Source of the DNA: Dromaius novaehollandiae
Taxonomy: Eukaryota; Chordata; Aves; Casuariiformes; Dromaiidae
DNA: 64,000 bases
Reading direction: 5' to 3'
NCBI RefSeq assembly: GCF_036370855.1
Contig: NC_088102.1
Coordinates: 66,349,601-66,413,600 of the forward strand
Of the stretch, positions 38,492 to 49,765 are shown in pieces; the stretch's first letter is position 1, and each line of letters begins with the position of its first letter. The notes below the pieces were generated by a model, which saw only the letters and a program-made list of their open reading frames with translations, was not told the origin of the DNA and did not search any database. Made by a program: the position numbers and the translations under genes.

Positions 38492-38916
38492 ACGGCGAAG
38501 TGGTAGACGAAGCACTTCCAGCCCGTGGGGCGCTCCAAGAAGTTGTAGACGCGGCCCTGGATGTTGCTCCTGCTCAGCAGCGGCTTGCGGAGGCTGTAGA
38601 TGGAGACGCGGGGGTCGAGGCCGACGGGCGGCCGCGGGCACTCGGCGCTCACCACCACCGCCGCCGGCGCCGCCGCCTCGCTCCTGAGGCGCCGCGGCCG
38701 CGGCCGCTCCCGCTCCCGCGGGGGCTCGGCGCTGCAGCCCGGCGGCGGCTGCCCGCCCTGCGCGGCGGGGATCGGGTTGTAGCGGGCGTTGGGGGTGCTC
38801 TCGGCCAGCTCCAGCGCCGACGGCTTCTTGCCGAGCGTCATGCTGCCCCTGCCGGGCAGCGACAGCCGGCCCAGGCTGCGCGCCTTCTGCTCGGCCGGCG
38901 GCGAGCCCGACGACAT
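38492..38916 (-). CDS. KCNQ1: KCNQ1 (Kv7.1) first coding exon, partial CDS (141 codons + 2 nt)
   Basis: This exon encodes the cytoplasmic N-terminus and start of S1 of the voltage-gated K+ channel alpha subunit Kv7.1, which with KCNE1 carries the slow delayed-rectifier current in heart and K+ recycling in epithelia. Residues 101-108 (DPRVSIYS) and 121-141 ([10 protein letters not shown] then [11 protein letters not shown]) match the KCNQ1-specific pre-S1/S1 signature; KCNQ2-5 differ here. Residues 17-39 keep the pattern GRL..PG.RGS...KK...LELAE of mammalian KCNQ1. Residues 41-100 are a Pro/Ala/Arg-rich low-conservation linker. The start is the ATG at 38914-38916: G at -3, no upstream ATG for more than 300 nt, and the first conserved residues follow shortly after. 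A second in-frame Met is residue 26. The exon ends after two bases of a Val codon, the same phase as human c.386, followed by GTGAGT. Human exon 1 encodes 128 codons + 2 nt, so this one is 13 codons longer. The remaining exons are not in the window. Very GC-rich, as expected in a CpG island. Confidence 0.96.
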
Positions 38917-39130
38917 GGCAGCGGCGGTGCCGCGGCCGCGCTGCCCTGCGGAGCCGCCGCCGCCGCCGGGCGCCCTCCCGCCGCCGCTGGCCCGGCCCCC
39001 GCGGGGGCGGCTCCCGGCCGCCCAAGGTGAGGGGAAGCGGCGCCCGCCTCCCCTGCCCGCCGCGGGGCGCTGCCCGGCGGCCCCCGCGGGCCCTGCTGTG
39101 GCGCAGGGGAGCCGCTCTCCTTGCAGGTGT
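38917..39130 (-). promoter_or_regulatory. KCNQ1: Probable KCNQ1 5' UTR / core promoter
   Basis: The GC-rich sequence directly upstream of the start codon contains no ATG on the minus strand, so no AUG-type upstream ORF is present. It includes a short (CGG)5 tract in the sense direction at 38953-38967 and a GC box near 39004-39010. Such structured GC-rich leaders are usual for KCNQ genes. Where transcription starts within this stretch is not known. Confidence 0.6.
38953..38967. repeat. (GCC)5 trinucleotide tract in 5' UTR
   Basis: Five GCC units on the plus strand, read as (CGG)5 in the KCNQ1 sense direction, 37 nt upstream of the start codon. A second similar short (CCG)n tract is in intron 1 near 38398-38412. 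Both are short and unremarkable in length, but they add to the structured leader. Confidence 0.85.
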
Positions 39131-41796
39131 TCAGGTAGCTGAGTAACTAGGCGAACAACCTAACAGCAACCAAAAAAAACCCGTAGTTCTTCACAGCTTC
39201 CAAGGGTAAAGCTAAGTACTTCGCGGAGGGGCGGCTGCGTTTGGCCACCAGCACCCAGGTTACGTGGAGGGCCTGGATAAACGTCCCGCGTGCTGTTTTT
39301 TACGTTGTGACTTACTTAACTGCGGTGTGAATCAATCTGTCACGGTAACAGCCTTTGCTGCGACAACTAGCTAACGACTTCTGTCCCCAGAGCTTAGGCG
39401 AAGGGTTGCCTTTGATGTGGAGAGCTTTTTATTCTTCTTCTTCTAGCCCAAAATAGAACAGAACTAGTAAGAGCGCTGCGGAGTTCCCGGGTGACACTGG
39501 TGCTTGGGCAAGAATGCTGCAGGGAGATAAGGTGCTAAATAAAGCTAAACAAAAACAGCCCTGCTCGTTGCAGTTCCAGCCGGATGCCAGGCTGCGCGTA
39601 CGGGGGGGCACCGGCCGAGATCCCTTGCTGGTGTAAACGAGCGTGACTGCTGGCTCTGATAAAGCACTGATTTTTGCACCTGTGAAGAACGCAGCCACCT
39701 GTTAGGAAACCGAAAGTGTTAAAAAGAGAATTTGCAAAGCTTATCTTTAAACCAACAACCTAAGGATTTAATTAAGGATTTTTTGCCCCTCCATCAGAGC
39801 AAGATGAACAAGCCAGCTAAATAAAAACAACCTGGCTATGACTCTGAGAATGCCTGAACAGGAGGATAAACCTCCACAGTCAGGAGCATGCTTGAATCTT
39901 GGCCATGGGAGGCCGGGAGCTGAGGCAAGTGTGTACCCCGAACGAGAACCCTTCAGTTTCTTGTCTGCATTTTAAGTTGGATTTTGGAGTCTGGCCTCCA
40001 GTCTAGGAGAAGAGAGTATTTAAGTTTTCACTCAAGGACCACCAATCAAAGACCTTGGTGGTGGTTTGGAAAAAAGGTTCACCATCTCGGTAAAGACACG
40101 CTGCCTATTCTGTCTGCCAAGGAAACCCACCTCCTGTGATAGATACAGAGACTGCTCACCTCAGATTACAGTATATTTGGCAACCAAAAGAGGCATCTCA
40201 GAGTCTTTGAGCCAGATTGTTAGCTGTTTGAATAGGGGATAGTCACAAACTCATTACTCTTTCTTGCAAGAAACCTGCAAGAGAAATGGCTAAAGAAAGA
40301 AGGTCTTTGCTGCCCTTGAAGGCTCACCCTTTGAGGGCTAGCCTGATTAAGTCTCGATATCAAAATTAACAAATGTGTTTCTTTATGTAAGTGTTCTATT
40401 TTATTTTAAGGACCAACCTGTTGTCTGTACAGAACCTTATCCTGCAGCCAGGTGCAAAACATATTTTAAAGAGTTTAGCAAGATTATAAGAGGCTATATT
40501 TTAATAGATTGTGTTCTTCCTCAAAATGTTTTCAAAATGTTTTATAAATATTGTGACATTATGTTGGTTTCTATACTTTGATTAACAAAATAGAGAATAG
40601 AAATCCCAATACATCTGAAATAAAGAAAATAGAGTTTTTGCATGACCTATACAATTTACTTCCATAACAAAAGTTGGAGAAGTGTTGTGTACATAAATAG
40701 CTAAGCAGTAATAAGTAAATTGTTAAGAACTACATTTGATCCTCAGTGGTCAATGAGAAACTGTTCCAAACAACCCAAGCTTGTTTCAGTAATTTTCTTA
40801 CTGCAAAACAAGAAAAGTTTAAAATGTTTTCCATGGCCCAATATTTTGAATTGTTTTTCATATCAGAAAAACTTCCATGATGTTTTGGTTTGGACTGCTA
40901 ATTTTAATTACATTTTTCAAAGAATCATTACGAATAAATTTTCAAATTGAAAATATTTAAAATGAGTGTTCAGGCAACATCTAAACCTCTTTTCACTAGA
41001 ATCAAGGATTTCCTAAAAATCCACTGTTTATTAATGTGTTACTGATGGGTGGTGAAGTTGATTTTATTTGGTAAAGATCATTTTTTCAGAACATTCCCAG
41101 CTAGTTCATGTTAGTGACTAATAAAATGCCTGTCTGGCATAGGTAAAAGCCAGTTGCATACTTAAATAAAAATGTCAAATGGCTGAAGAATTAGTGCTGA
41201 GAATCCAAGGAATAATTATCTTTATTATAATATATTAAATACAAAAACTGTGTTATAATTTGCAACATTTTCAAGATGAATTCTTTAACATGCTAATGTT
41301 AATTCCTGTTTTTCCAATTAAGAACAACAAACTGTGTCTTGATATTAAAACATATGCATTTTACAAAACAACAATTATTTAAATGGAAGAAGAGAAAAAA
41401 AATCCAGCGAGTATGGTGTATACATAGAAAAGCTAAGAATGGAAAGAGGCAGTGGATGAGTGTTAAAAAAAATGTTTACTGAGCTAGATATCAGTGGTTT
41501 GATAGTGAAGAGACAAGGAAAATACAGGAGGATTAATAAGGAGGATACAGGGTATTAAATATTAAGGTGGAACTATACACTGAGTTGTTTCTTAGAAAAA
41601 TCATGATTTGGTCTGTTGTGAGTGTTTAAGAAACTGTAGCAAGATGAATAATGGCTGTGATATTTGTTACTTCACTGTTTGCAAGTATGATGTTTAATTT
41701 TTACATTTTTAGGATGCTGCTGCTTCTAGAAATGAGACCTGATGTGCAGTCAGTCTTGGAAGTCTGATGGTACTGACAATGAAGCTGATGGTAACG

Positions 41797-41858
41797 CTCC
41801 CAATTCCAGTAATTTCATGGGAGTAGGACTAGTCAGGCGTTTCTGAAAATCCCGCCAT
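41797..41858. repeat. Ancient amniote repeat (CTTCAATGGGAGTTAGGCACCTAAAT type)
   Basis: CTCCCAATTCCAGTAATTTCATGGGAGTAGGACTAGTCAGGCGTTTCTGAAAATCCCG parallels the dispersed amniote repeat 'TCCCATTGACTTCAATGGGAGTTAGGCACCTAAATGCTTTTGAAAATCCCA'. Diverged, no coding content. Confidence 0.4.
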
Positions 41859-44652
41859 TGGGTTACAGTAGATCAGAAGTGTTTGTTCCAGCTCAGGTCT
41901 GTATTTCTTTATCTCATCTCCAGTTATGTCCTTTATTATCTATGCATTGTTACGTATGTTCATTATATGTTGTCTTTTTGTTTCGTTCAGTCATTTTGTA
42001 AGCACTGTGTAAGATAAAATTGCAAAGTCATAACCTTTTTATCACTGCTAAATGTTTGTAAGTGGTGCAGCAAGTTATGAAGAGACACTTTTGATCTTTT
42101 ATGTTATTACTTCCCTATGGAATCAAAGACTTAAAGTATCTGAGTGTTATCTATATATGCTAAAAGCCTTTACACTTGCAATTATAGGTTGAACTGATTT
42201 CTTGGCTGATATGGAAATCATGTGTTTTGTCCGTTGCTTACTGTAAGGTTACTTTGGGTTTGGTTTTTTTAATACAACTTCCTGTTTCTGCCCAGCTACA
42301 GAATGGGAGATGTTAGAGGTAAAGAACGTTTTTCAAGGAGAGGCAGAAATTCTTTTTGTTTTTTAAATTTTCGGATCATTTTGCTCGAATTAGAGCAAAT
42401 ATTTTGTTGAATTCCGTTTCCTGAGGGGTCTGCAGTTTAATCAGTCAGTAGATCATTTAAAAAACACAGCCAATGATGTAGGTAAAGTGACTCAATACTG
42501 AACTTAGAATTAAGTCCTAGATTGTTTAAATACTTTCATATGGTAATTATGGTATGATAATAACTTTTGAAAGTTAGAAGTTCTAGTTAAGAAGTTCTGC
42601 TCACAGAGGCATGTCATTACTTTAAAAATTCCTATTGAAAACTGCAAAACAAATAAGTATCTAGGCCTCAGACACAAAGAAAAGCTTGAAAACTTGACAA
42701 TAACAACTTGAACAAATAAACCTCAGCCTTATGATTTAGAGCAGAGGTAAGGAAATTGGAAAGGGACAGAAGTGTTTACCTCATTTCTGAAATCCTGGGA
42801 AGACTATGGCTTAGCCTTTTCAGTGGGGAGACAGGAGAGAAATATTATAGAAAATTGGTTCATTCGTCAAGTTACAACTAAGAACAGTTATCTAGAGTAC
42901 CTATATGGATTTTTCATTGGATACCTTAGTAATCTTATTTACCATTCTTATAAATTGATCATGATCTATTAATATGCCACTGGTATGCTTTTATACCAGC
43001 TTAACTTCAATTTTTAAATTTAAGCAAAATCTTTGTTACAGGCTCTTGAATACATTTATGCTTTTTATGTATACACACAGCAAGATTTTCCCTGATGACA
43101 GGCATTTCTAGTCAAGCACCTTGTATAGCCACACCAGTAGAAACTCCAGATATGGACAGTGTAAATCATTTGAAACTGCAGAATGCCCCAAAAGCCCTAC
43201 TGTTAAGATAAAAGTGCTATATAATGTGCAGTAACAACTTTGTCCATCTCCACTAGTGCCTTGTCATCACCTCGCTATATGGCTGGAGAGAATCCTCAGG
43301 CTAGTTCAGCTCGCTCTTTCCTTCAAGTGAATTAATTCCAGCTTCCTTGAGCAGGAAGATCCACAGTTACTGTGCCATTCCTCTATTTGTAACTTAGGCA
43401 TCTATTAATTCCCTCCCATCTAGACTTAGAATAAATTGTTCATATTATATCAGTCATTTTAGGGAAGTTGCAAGCAACCATCCCAGTAACATGCACTGAT
43501 CATTACTTGACCTTGCATATCTGAACTCTGCACAGTTACGAACACACTGCCAGTTCTTTGTAAAATCTTCGCTATCTCTACACCATTTCTAGGTTTAAAA
43601 AACAGTATTTTCCCCTCTAGGTACCACTACCACCTCAGTTCTTTTAAAGGAAATAATAATGGGAGCATTGCTGAACAAAACATACCACCAAAACCACAAC
43701 CGTTGCTGTCAAGGCTTGCTCTGAGTCAACCAAAGCAGGAGTACCATGAGGAAGTACTGGGATAAGAACATCTAGGGAAGGTGACACCTTTGGCATTCGT
43801 TCATTCAAAAAACACCGCAGTACAGTGCTGGTAACTAGGAGAAGTTCTGCATGGAAAGAGGCACGAGATGTTGAGCCCTAAGAATTAAACAAACTCTAGC
43901 AACCCATAGTTGATGGGCAGAATATGTCGCAGCCCGTGCAGTCAGTAAATTGTTTTCTGAAAACTGGACAACGTAGCCTGAAATAGCAGTTTTCACAGAA
44001 CTTGAAAAAAACAGGTTTCACCTCTCGATACAAATGAACAAAGCACAAAAACCCAGCTAGCTAGGAGTTATCAGTCATCAGTTTGTAAGAGTCCCCATTA
44101 GTCTTTTTATGAAGTGATTTATTAATCACTGTCAAAAAAGGAGACATTTTTAAAAGCTATTTAGGCAGTATGATCTCATATCAATCTCTTTCAAGGCAAA
44201 TGTGAAAGACAGAAAACAGCAAATAACTTTCCATTCAGAAAGTTTAAACTGGCTTGTAATTCCCCATCCCTCTTTGGTGCTATGTTATTTTTAACTGTGG
44301 AGACAGAGAGTTTAGGAATATGGTCAGTAGAGTGAAGTAATGTTGCAGAAGATACTAGCACACACCAGATATCTGGAGTTTGGAGACCATCCAATTAAGC
44401 AGCTGACAGTCCTGATAAATATTAGCAGTATGAATGCTCTCTTACTGAATGGCTATGTCTACATGTAAAACCTCTTTTTACATTGTTTCATAGGTTTAGG
44501 TGTTGTAAAGCAGCATATCAATGTTGTTTTGGGAAAGAATGTTATTGTCTACCAATATCCAGGTTTTGAGTCCTAAAGCAAAATTTCAAGAAAGGTTCTC
44601 AGCATATATTTAGATTTATGGCACACAAACAATACTTTTTGGTTTTGTTTGT

Positions 44653-44695
44653 TCAAAGTTATGCATATGTTTAAATGCTTAACTGCTCTGGGACT
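44653..44695. repeat. Ancient amniote palindromic repeat, same type as at 3582
   Basis: CAAAGTTATGCATATGTTTAAATGCTTAACTGCTCTGGGACTTAAA parallels 'AAAGTTAAGCATATGCTTAAGTGCTTTGCTGAATCGGGAC'. It is short and diverged, and lies in the 5' flank. Confidence 0.35.
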
Positions 44696-45930
44696 TAAAT
44701 CTGGATCTCATAAGATGAAAAAAACCCTGATATTTGCTGTTTGTCTGTAAGACTAGTCCTGCTGTTTACACTGGAATTAAAGTGGAATTTTGTTTCATAT
44801 CAATAAAGATTCAAAATTTTTCTACAATGTTAGCCAGTTCTATTTGATATTGTTGTTCGTTTGACCAAAAACTTGTATGTATAAGAGATTTTTAAGGATT
44901 TAGGTCCTAAATGTTTACTTGCTTAAAAGCAGGAGTTCATTTTAGGCCAGAGCCCTTTTTCAAGGGCACACTGGCAGTAAGAAGAAAAAAATGGAGCTAG
45001 AAAGGTAGCAGAACAGCTCTGTTGCATCACATTTTGTTATATTTACCATCATCCCTCTCTCATCACTTTTTCCCTGCTCCTAACCTTCTTGCAATCTTGA
45101 ATAAAGACAGTATCAGTGGGAAAAATAAAAATCAGAAGGTTTGTCAAAGCCTGATAAAACTGAAAGGAGACCCCTTCAGGAGATCTCAGTTACGATTTCT
45201 GAGCACCAGACATTTGCACACACTTGTGCACACATTCTCTCTCTTTCTAGTCTGTTTCAGGAGCTGCTCCCAGTATCCCATTCTCCCCATTTCTTTGATG
45301 TGGTTAATTATTCTTTAATTTTCATAATGGAAAAAGGATTCTTCTGAGAATATTTTCAAAAAGAGAACTAAAGAGATTGACAAAATACTGCAATATTTAT
45401 ACTCATCATAATGCACATCAGGTATATTGTAATCTCATGTGAGCATGTGAGACTGAACAGGCATTTGATTACTTACATAATGCTATACAGGATCCAATAT
45501 GCATACTCTTACATGTGCAAAGGTGTCTTAGGGCAGAGTGACGAATGCCATTCTTCAAATGAAAATATCATTACATCATCTTCTTGCATCACAAGAAAAT
45601 TCTCCTCCTTGGATTAGTCACAAACCCTCTCTTCGTTAGATTGAAATCAGTATGAAACGACACAGTTGAATAAGCTCCAAATAAATTAACTGAACTAAAA
45701 TTCTGAAATGCCCCAAACATTGTAAGTAACTATAGTTACTTACAGAGGTACCTATGCATGATAAAAAGGAAGTTCTGATATTTCAGGAATAGTTTCGCTC
45801 TTAGTGGCCGAAGCAAGTAAAGGAATCATTAATTATCACTAAATCTCTTCCTGAAATCTCAGATCAAGGAATGCTTCCTGCCTGCCATCATGTTAATCTA
45901 TAACATCTAATATCATACTCAAATTAAGTT

Positions 45931-46001
45931 TCACCACAACTCTTCAATTTCTTATTTCTATTTTACAGATAGAAAAGCTGAAAGACAGAAGGGGCTAGTC
46001 T
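45931..46001 (-). mobile_element. Possible MIR/L2 remnant, antisense
   Basis: CTTATTTCTATTTTACAGATAGAAAAGCTGAAAGACAGAAGGGG resembles the antisense MIR/L2 3' segment 'CCCATTTTACAGATGAGGAAACTGAGGCACAGAGAGG'. The match is short and lacks the following 'AAGTGACTTGCCC' block, so it is only suggestive. Confidence 0.4.
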
Positions 46002-47469
46002 TTCAGAAATCCTGAGAATTTTCATCCCCCAGGCAAGTTGAACAGGAAGGAGCCAAAGTGGTTCTGAAGGACTGACAATTGTCAAGCAACATGGGATAGA
46101 TAAGCATCCTTCTTCAGCAGACTCCACTTCACAACCCATTCTCAATGCCAGGAATCATCAGTCTTACAGTTAAGTGTAACTGTGATTGATTCTGTCTTTA
46201 AATTGTAGGCAGTTCACCAGGTAATAAAGTGGGAAGCTATACGCATGCAATTCAAGTGATATAACATTCTGTGTCAGAGCCAAAGATGTAGATGAATCTG
46301 TACCAACTGATTTTCCAAACAAATACTCACTAAACAGCATTCTAATGCCCCAAAGAAATACCCAGGAATAATAAAAAAGTAACTACAGTGTCTCCTTCCT
46401 CCCCTACACCTTTCCCCAGCAAAGAACCTCTCAATGCAAACAAAATGAAAACTGTAAAACTTGGTGAATAGGCCACAGAAGACCTATGCAAGAATCAGCT
46501 CTGCCAAACTGGAATTTCAGGTTGCTTTCATCTCACAAAATAAAAGATTTTATTTCTATAGCACCGTTCTAACAGGTAAAGCCAAACAATGCAATGTGAC
46601 ATAATAAAGAGTCTCGGAAAAATTCTCTGTACATGTTGCCAACTTATCATTTCATCCCAAATTTTAGTTCCATCCCTGACTCTATCTTAATAGGGTTAAT
46701 TGAAGTTCTCCTCTTCACATCTTCATCCTCAGTGTTTCAGAAGCATAGTGACTTGTGTTAGCAGGATTTCATGTTTTACAGTAGAAAGATAGGAATAAGG
46801 CCTGCTGCATTTGTTTGCGGCAGAGTTAGGTAAGCCCCAAAACCTTGTGCATGAAAAATGTCATATCTTCCTTTATAGTGCAGAAGCATAAAAGGGAATG
46901 TAAGAGCACCCTTTTCATCTCCCTGATTGATTAGCAATTACAGATCCAGTCATCCAAGTTGTAGCATAACTGCTTTTGAGTAAACATGTATACGTGTGAT
47001 GAGGCACTAACATTTTTTCGTTGGTTTATTAAGCTGCTGTTAAAATTTGAAATAAATTGAGGGTTATGCTAAAATATCATTCAGTAGGAAACAAAGCTTA
47101 CTTGTTGCAGACTATCTGTGACACACCTAAATTCTAGTTCTCAGGAACTCTGAAGAGCACCATTATATTTGCTTTGTACCCCACAAAAGAGCAATGCATA
47201 ACCTTACTAGTACATAATAAGTCTTTTGAAAGCAGACACTCTAATTTCACTAATTCAGTGAAAAAGAAACAAACCTCCAAATTCATAAGCAAGCAGCAAA
47301 AGAAATTGCTTTTTCTTGATGAAATTTATCAGATAATTAATTAATTCATATTTCCTATTATTTCAGAGCTCGTTATAAACAAATGACAAAGTATTTGACC
47401 TGCATAGCTTCTTGGTTTTTCTTTGCAATAGCATTTACAAATGTTTTTGTATATTCTATTCCTGGAGGT

Positions 47470-47481
47470 CCCTCTAGTGGC
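47470..47481 (-). promoter_or_regulatory. CTCF-like core motif, minus orientation
   Basis: CCCTCTAGTGGC is the reverse complement of GCCACTAGAGGG, a strong CTCF core. It lies about 8.5 kb upstream of the KCNQ1 start codon and points back toward the gene. Confidence 0.45.
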
Positions 47482-49582
47482 TAAATTAACAAATTTATGT
47501 AGTCTGCTTGATGGGCTACAGTTGACTCATTTTTGCGGCTATTTCTGCTAATAGACTGTGGCTCAATACTTCCTTAAAATTGAGAATTTCCCCCTCTAAA
47601 TAAACCAGAAAGTGAAATAAAAAGTATTGCCCTGTTAAGAGCAAAGAAAAAGAATCACTACGGTAAGAATAAGGAAGTTATTTCATACAGTTCTGCTGAG
47701 AACAAAAGATCACAAGCTCGCTTAACTTTGCCATGTAAATAACTTCCACTGTGCCTTTCACAGTTTTTGTTTTGGTTTGTTTGTTTGTTTTACAGGTCTG
47801 TTTTAAGAGAAGGAGAGAGCACTGTTACCTGAATGTCCTCCAGTACAGTAAGTCTTTTACTTGAGGCCTCTGTCCTGTTCTGGTAGGGCAATTGATTGAA
47901 TAATCTGATTGGTATGTTCTTTTCAGGGTATATATGTATTTAAAGAGAAGTTGAGATACTCTCTGAAAAATAAACCTACAGTTAGAATTCAGAGTTTTTT
48001 TAGGACATCAACAAATGTAATCATAGGCCGAAGGGAACATGACGGTTTGTAGTAGGCAGAGACATTTGGACTACTGGAGATACATACATGACTAACAGGC
48101 AATCTCCATGTGAGATCCAAGGTAGATTCTATTACGCTAGTTAAAAATAAAAAAGAGGTGACTAGAAGCGTGTATATAATTAAAAAAAAAAAAGCAGAGA
48201 TAACATCCTAAGCAACACTGTTTCTCACTACTCTCCCAATCACCTTTATTCTGTAGTAATAAGAGCCGGACCTACTCCTCTCACAATCCCAGAAGCATCT
48301 ACAAAGATAAAAAACTTAGTGTCACCTACTTGCTGTTTTTCCCCTGCCCCCATGGCTGGTACAGGAATACTGTCCCTAAGGTACTTCCATAGACCTCCCC
48401 TTCACTCCTCACAGGAGTTTCTAGCTCCTTTTTCTTTTTTCCCCTCTCTCTCCTGAAGAACTCTTTACCTGCTGTCTCCACTTTCAGCTGCACCCATTTC
48501 GTCTTAATTGGCTACACGCATGTGTGCCTGATACTAGGGCAGAGCTAGCTGTCCATGGGCCAGCTGGTCCTTAATGGGACATGCTGCTTTATTACAATCA
48601 CATAAATAGCAGCAATAGAATTGTTCATTAGTGTCTTACATTGTCACCTAGAGAAGAAAAGAAACAAAATAGCTAAAGAAAATCATCTTATTTCTGAATA
48701 CAGGAGAGTTGATATTCTAAAGGGAAGGTGATTCAATGACTTCTCTTGATGCAACAAAACCAAAATACTGCTCAGTTACTTATCGGCTATAAATTGAGTC
48801 ATAAAATGGTTCTTTTAGGCAGCTGGGGATCTGACCAAACATCTTTTCAATAACCATGTTACATGGTCTTTCCAGAGTCTTTTCAATATTAAGGGCTTTG
48901 GTGTACAGTTTTTAAATCGTGTTCTAGATTATGCTTAACAGCAGATGTGTCTCTTGACACTACCTATAAAGCAGTGGTCTTTCCAGGACTAGTCATTTAG
49001 CACTCTCAAAACACTGGTGACAGGTTTGAGAGCATAAGAACATTTTCTAAGAAAAAAGGCTGATATATTAGCCCATGTTTCCCCTTGAAAACATGTCTTT
49101 GTGTGGACTTCTGTTAAAAACAAATCTAGGCAAATACTTAAAAAAGGAAAATAGGAAAATAGGATAATATTTAATATTCACCAATATAGGCAGTGATATA
49201 TGGAAATTAAAACCTAGTGAGTGTAGTTTGGGAAGAACTGAATTATATCAACCATCAAATAGTAATATATCAATGCAATCTAACTTTTCTGTAAAATATA
49301 GGGCCAGGAAAAGCTCAGAAAAAATTACAGAAATATAATTATAAAATTGAAATGACAAGGAAAAGTAAGTAAACAAATGCAAATATGTCAAGGAAGTTTT
49401 CTCCTTTCACTGATAACGAGTAGTTGTCAAAGCTGAGAAAAAAAGGAAACAGAAAAATAGGCTGGAGTTTAATTTGATACACCTCCAAGATTTGCAGTCT
49501 CATAAGAAATTATAAAAGAGCACACCACAATTCCTGTTCTGAGTTTATGAAAATATTTTCAGTCCATCAAAGAGGCAAGTTC

Positions 49583-49765
49583 AGGTCTCTAATCCTGGGC
49601 TTGAATGACTAGAGTTCACCTCCCAGTTCTCCCACAGACTTCCTGTGACCTCTGGTGAGTCATTGTTCTTATTTGTGCCCCAGGTTCTTAGTTGTAAATA
49701 GAGTAATAGCACTGTCCTCCTTTGTAGCTGTGATGATAAATGCACTTGGATGCTAGGCCTCCAGA
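49583..49765 (+). mobile_element. MIR-type SINE, sense
   Basis: Sense-strand MIR order is visible: 'CTCTAATCCTGGGCTTGAATGACTAGAGTTCACCTCCCAG' then 'CTTCCTGTGACCTCTGGTGAGTCATTG', 'GTGCCCCAGGTTCTTAGTTGTAAATAGAGTAATAGCACTG', and 'TTGTAGCTGTGATGATAAATGCA'. The last two correspond to the 'CCTCAGTTTCCCCATCTGTAAAATGGGGATAATAG' and 'GTTGTGAGGATAAATG' segments. It is in the intergenic flank about 10.7 kb upstream of the KCNQ1 start codon. Confidence 0.72.

Larger units (their letters stand above)
38230..39250. promoter_or_regulatory. KCNQ1: CpG island spanning KCNQ1 promoter, 5' UTR, exon 1 and start of intron 1
   Basis: About 1 kb of very GC- and CpG-rich sequence, sharply distinct from the AT-rich DNA on both sides, encloses the first coding exon and the expected transcription start. 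GC-box (Sp/KLF-type) motifs GGGGCGG are at about 39004-39010 and 39228-39234, upstream of the minus-strand ATG. No TATA box is evident, consistent with a dispersed CpG-island start. The exact transcription start cannot be read from sequence. CpG-island promoters often also fire in the opposite direction. Confidence 0.85.
39251..49582. other. KCNQ1 5' flank, proximal intergenic DNA
   Basis: AT-rich sequence with old repeats at 41797 and 44653, a possible MIR/L2 piece at 45931, and the CTCF-like motif at 47470. No exon of an upstream gene was recognised; the open frames are short and carry no family signature. Confidence 0.6.

Noticed and set aside
38111..39025. 304-codon minus-strand open frame overlapping KCNQ1 exon 1
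   Set aside because: Different frame from the conserved KCNQ1 protein, starts at TTG, made of Pro/Arg/Ala-rich and Asp-Pro-Thr-Arg repeat sequence from the GC-rich island and the GTCGG repeat.
38500..39142. Plus-strand open frames of 117-176 codons across the CpG island
   Set aside because: Complement of KCNQ1 exon 1 and its leader; no homology recognised. Kept only as a possible divergent non-coding transcript.
48018..48070. Possible further CR1 3' end (AATCATAGGCCGAAGGGAACAT)
   Set aside because: Similarity to the antisense CR1 end is limited to about 20 bp and the following sequence does not continue the match.
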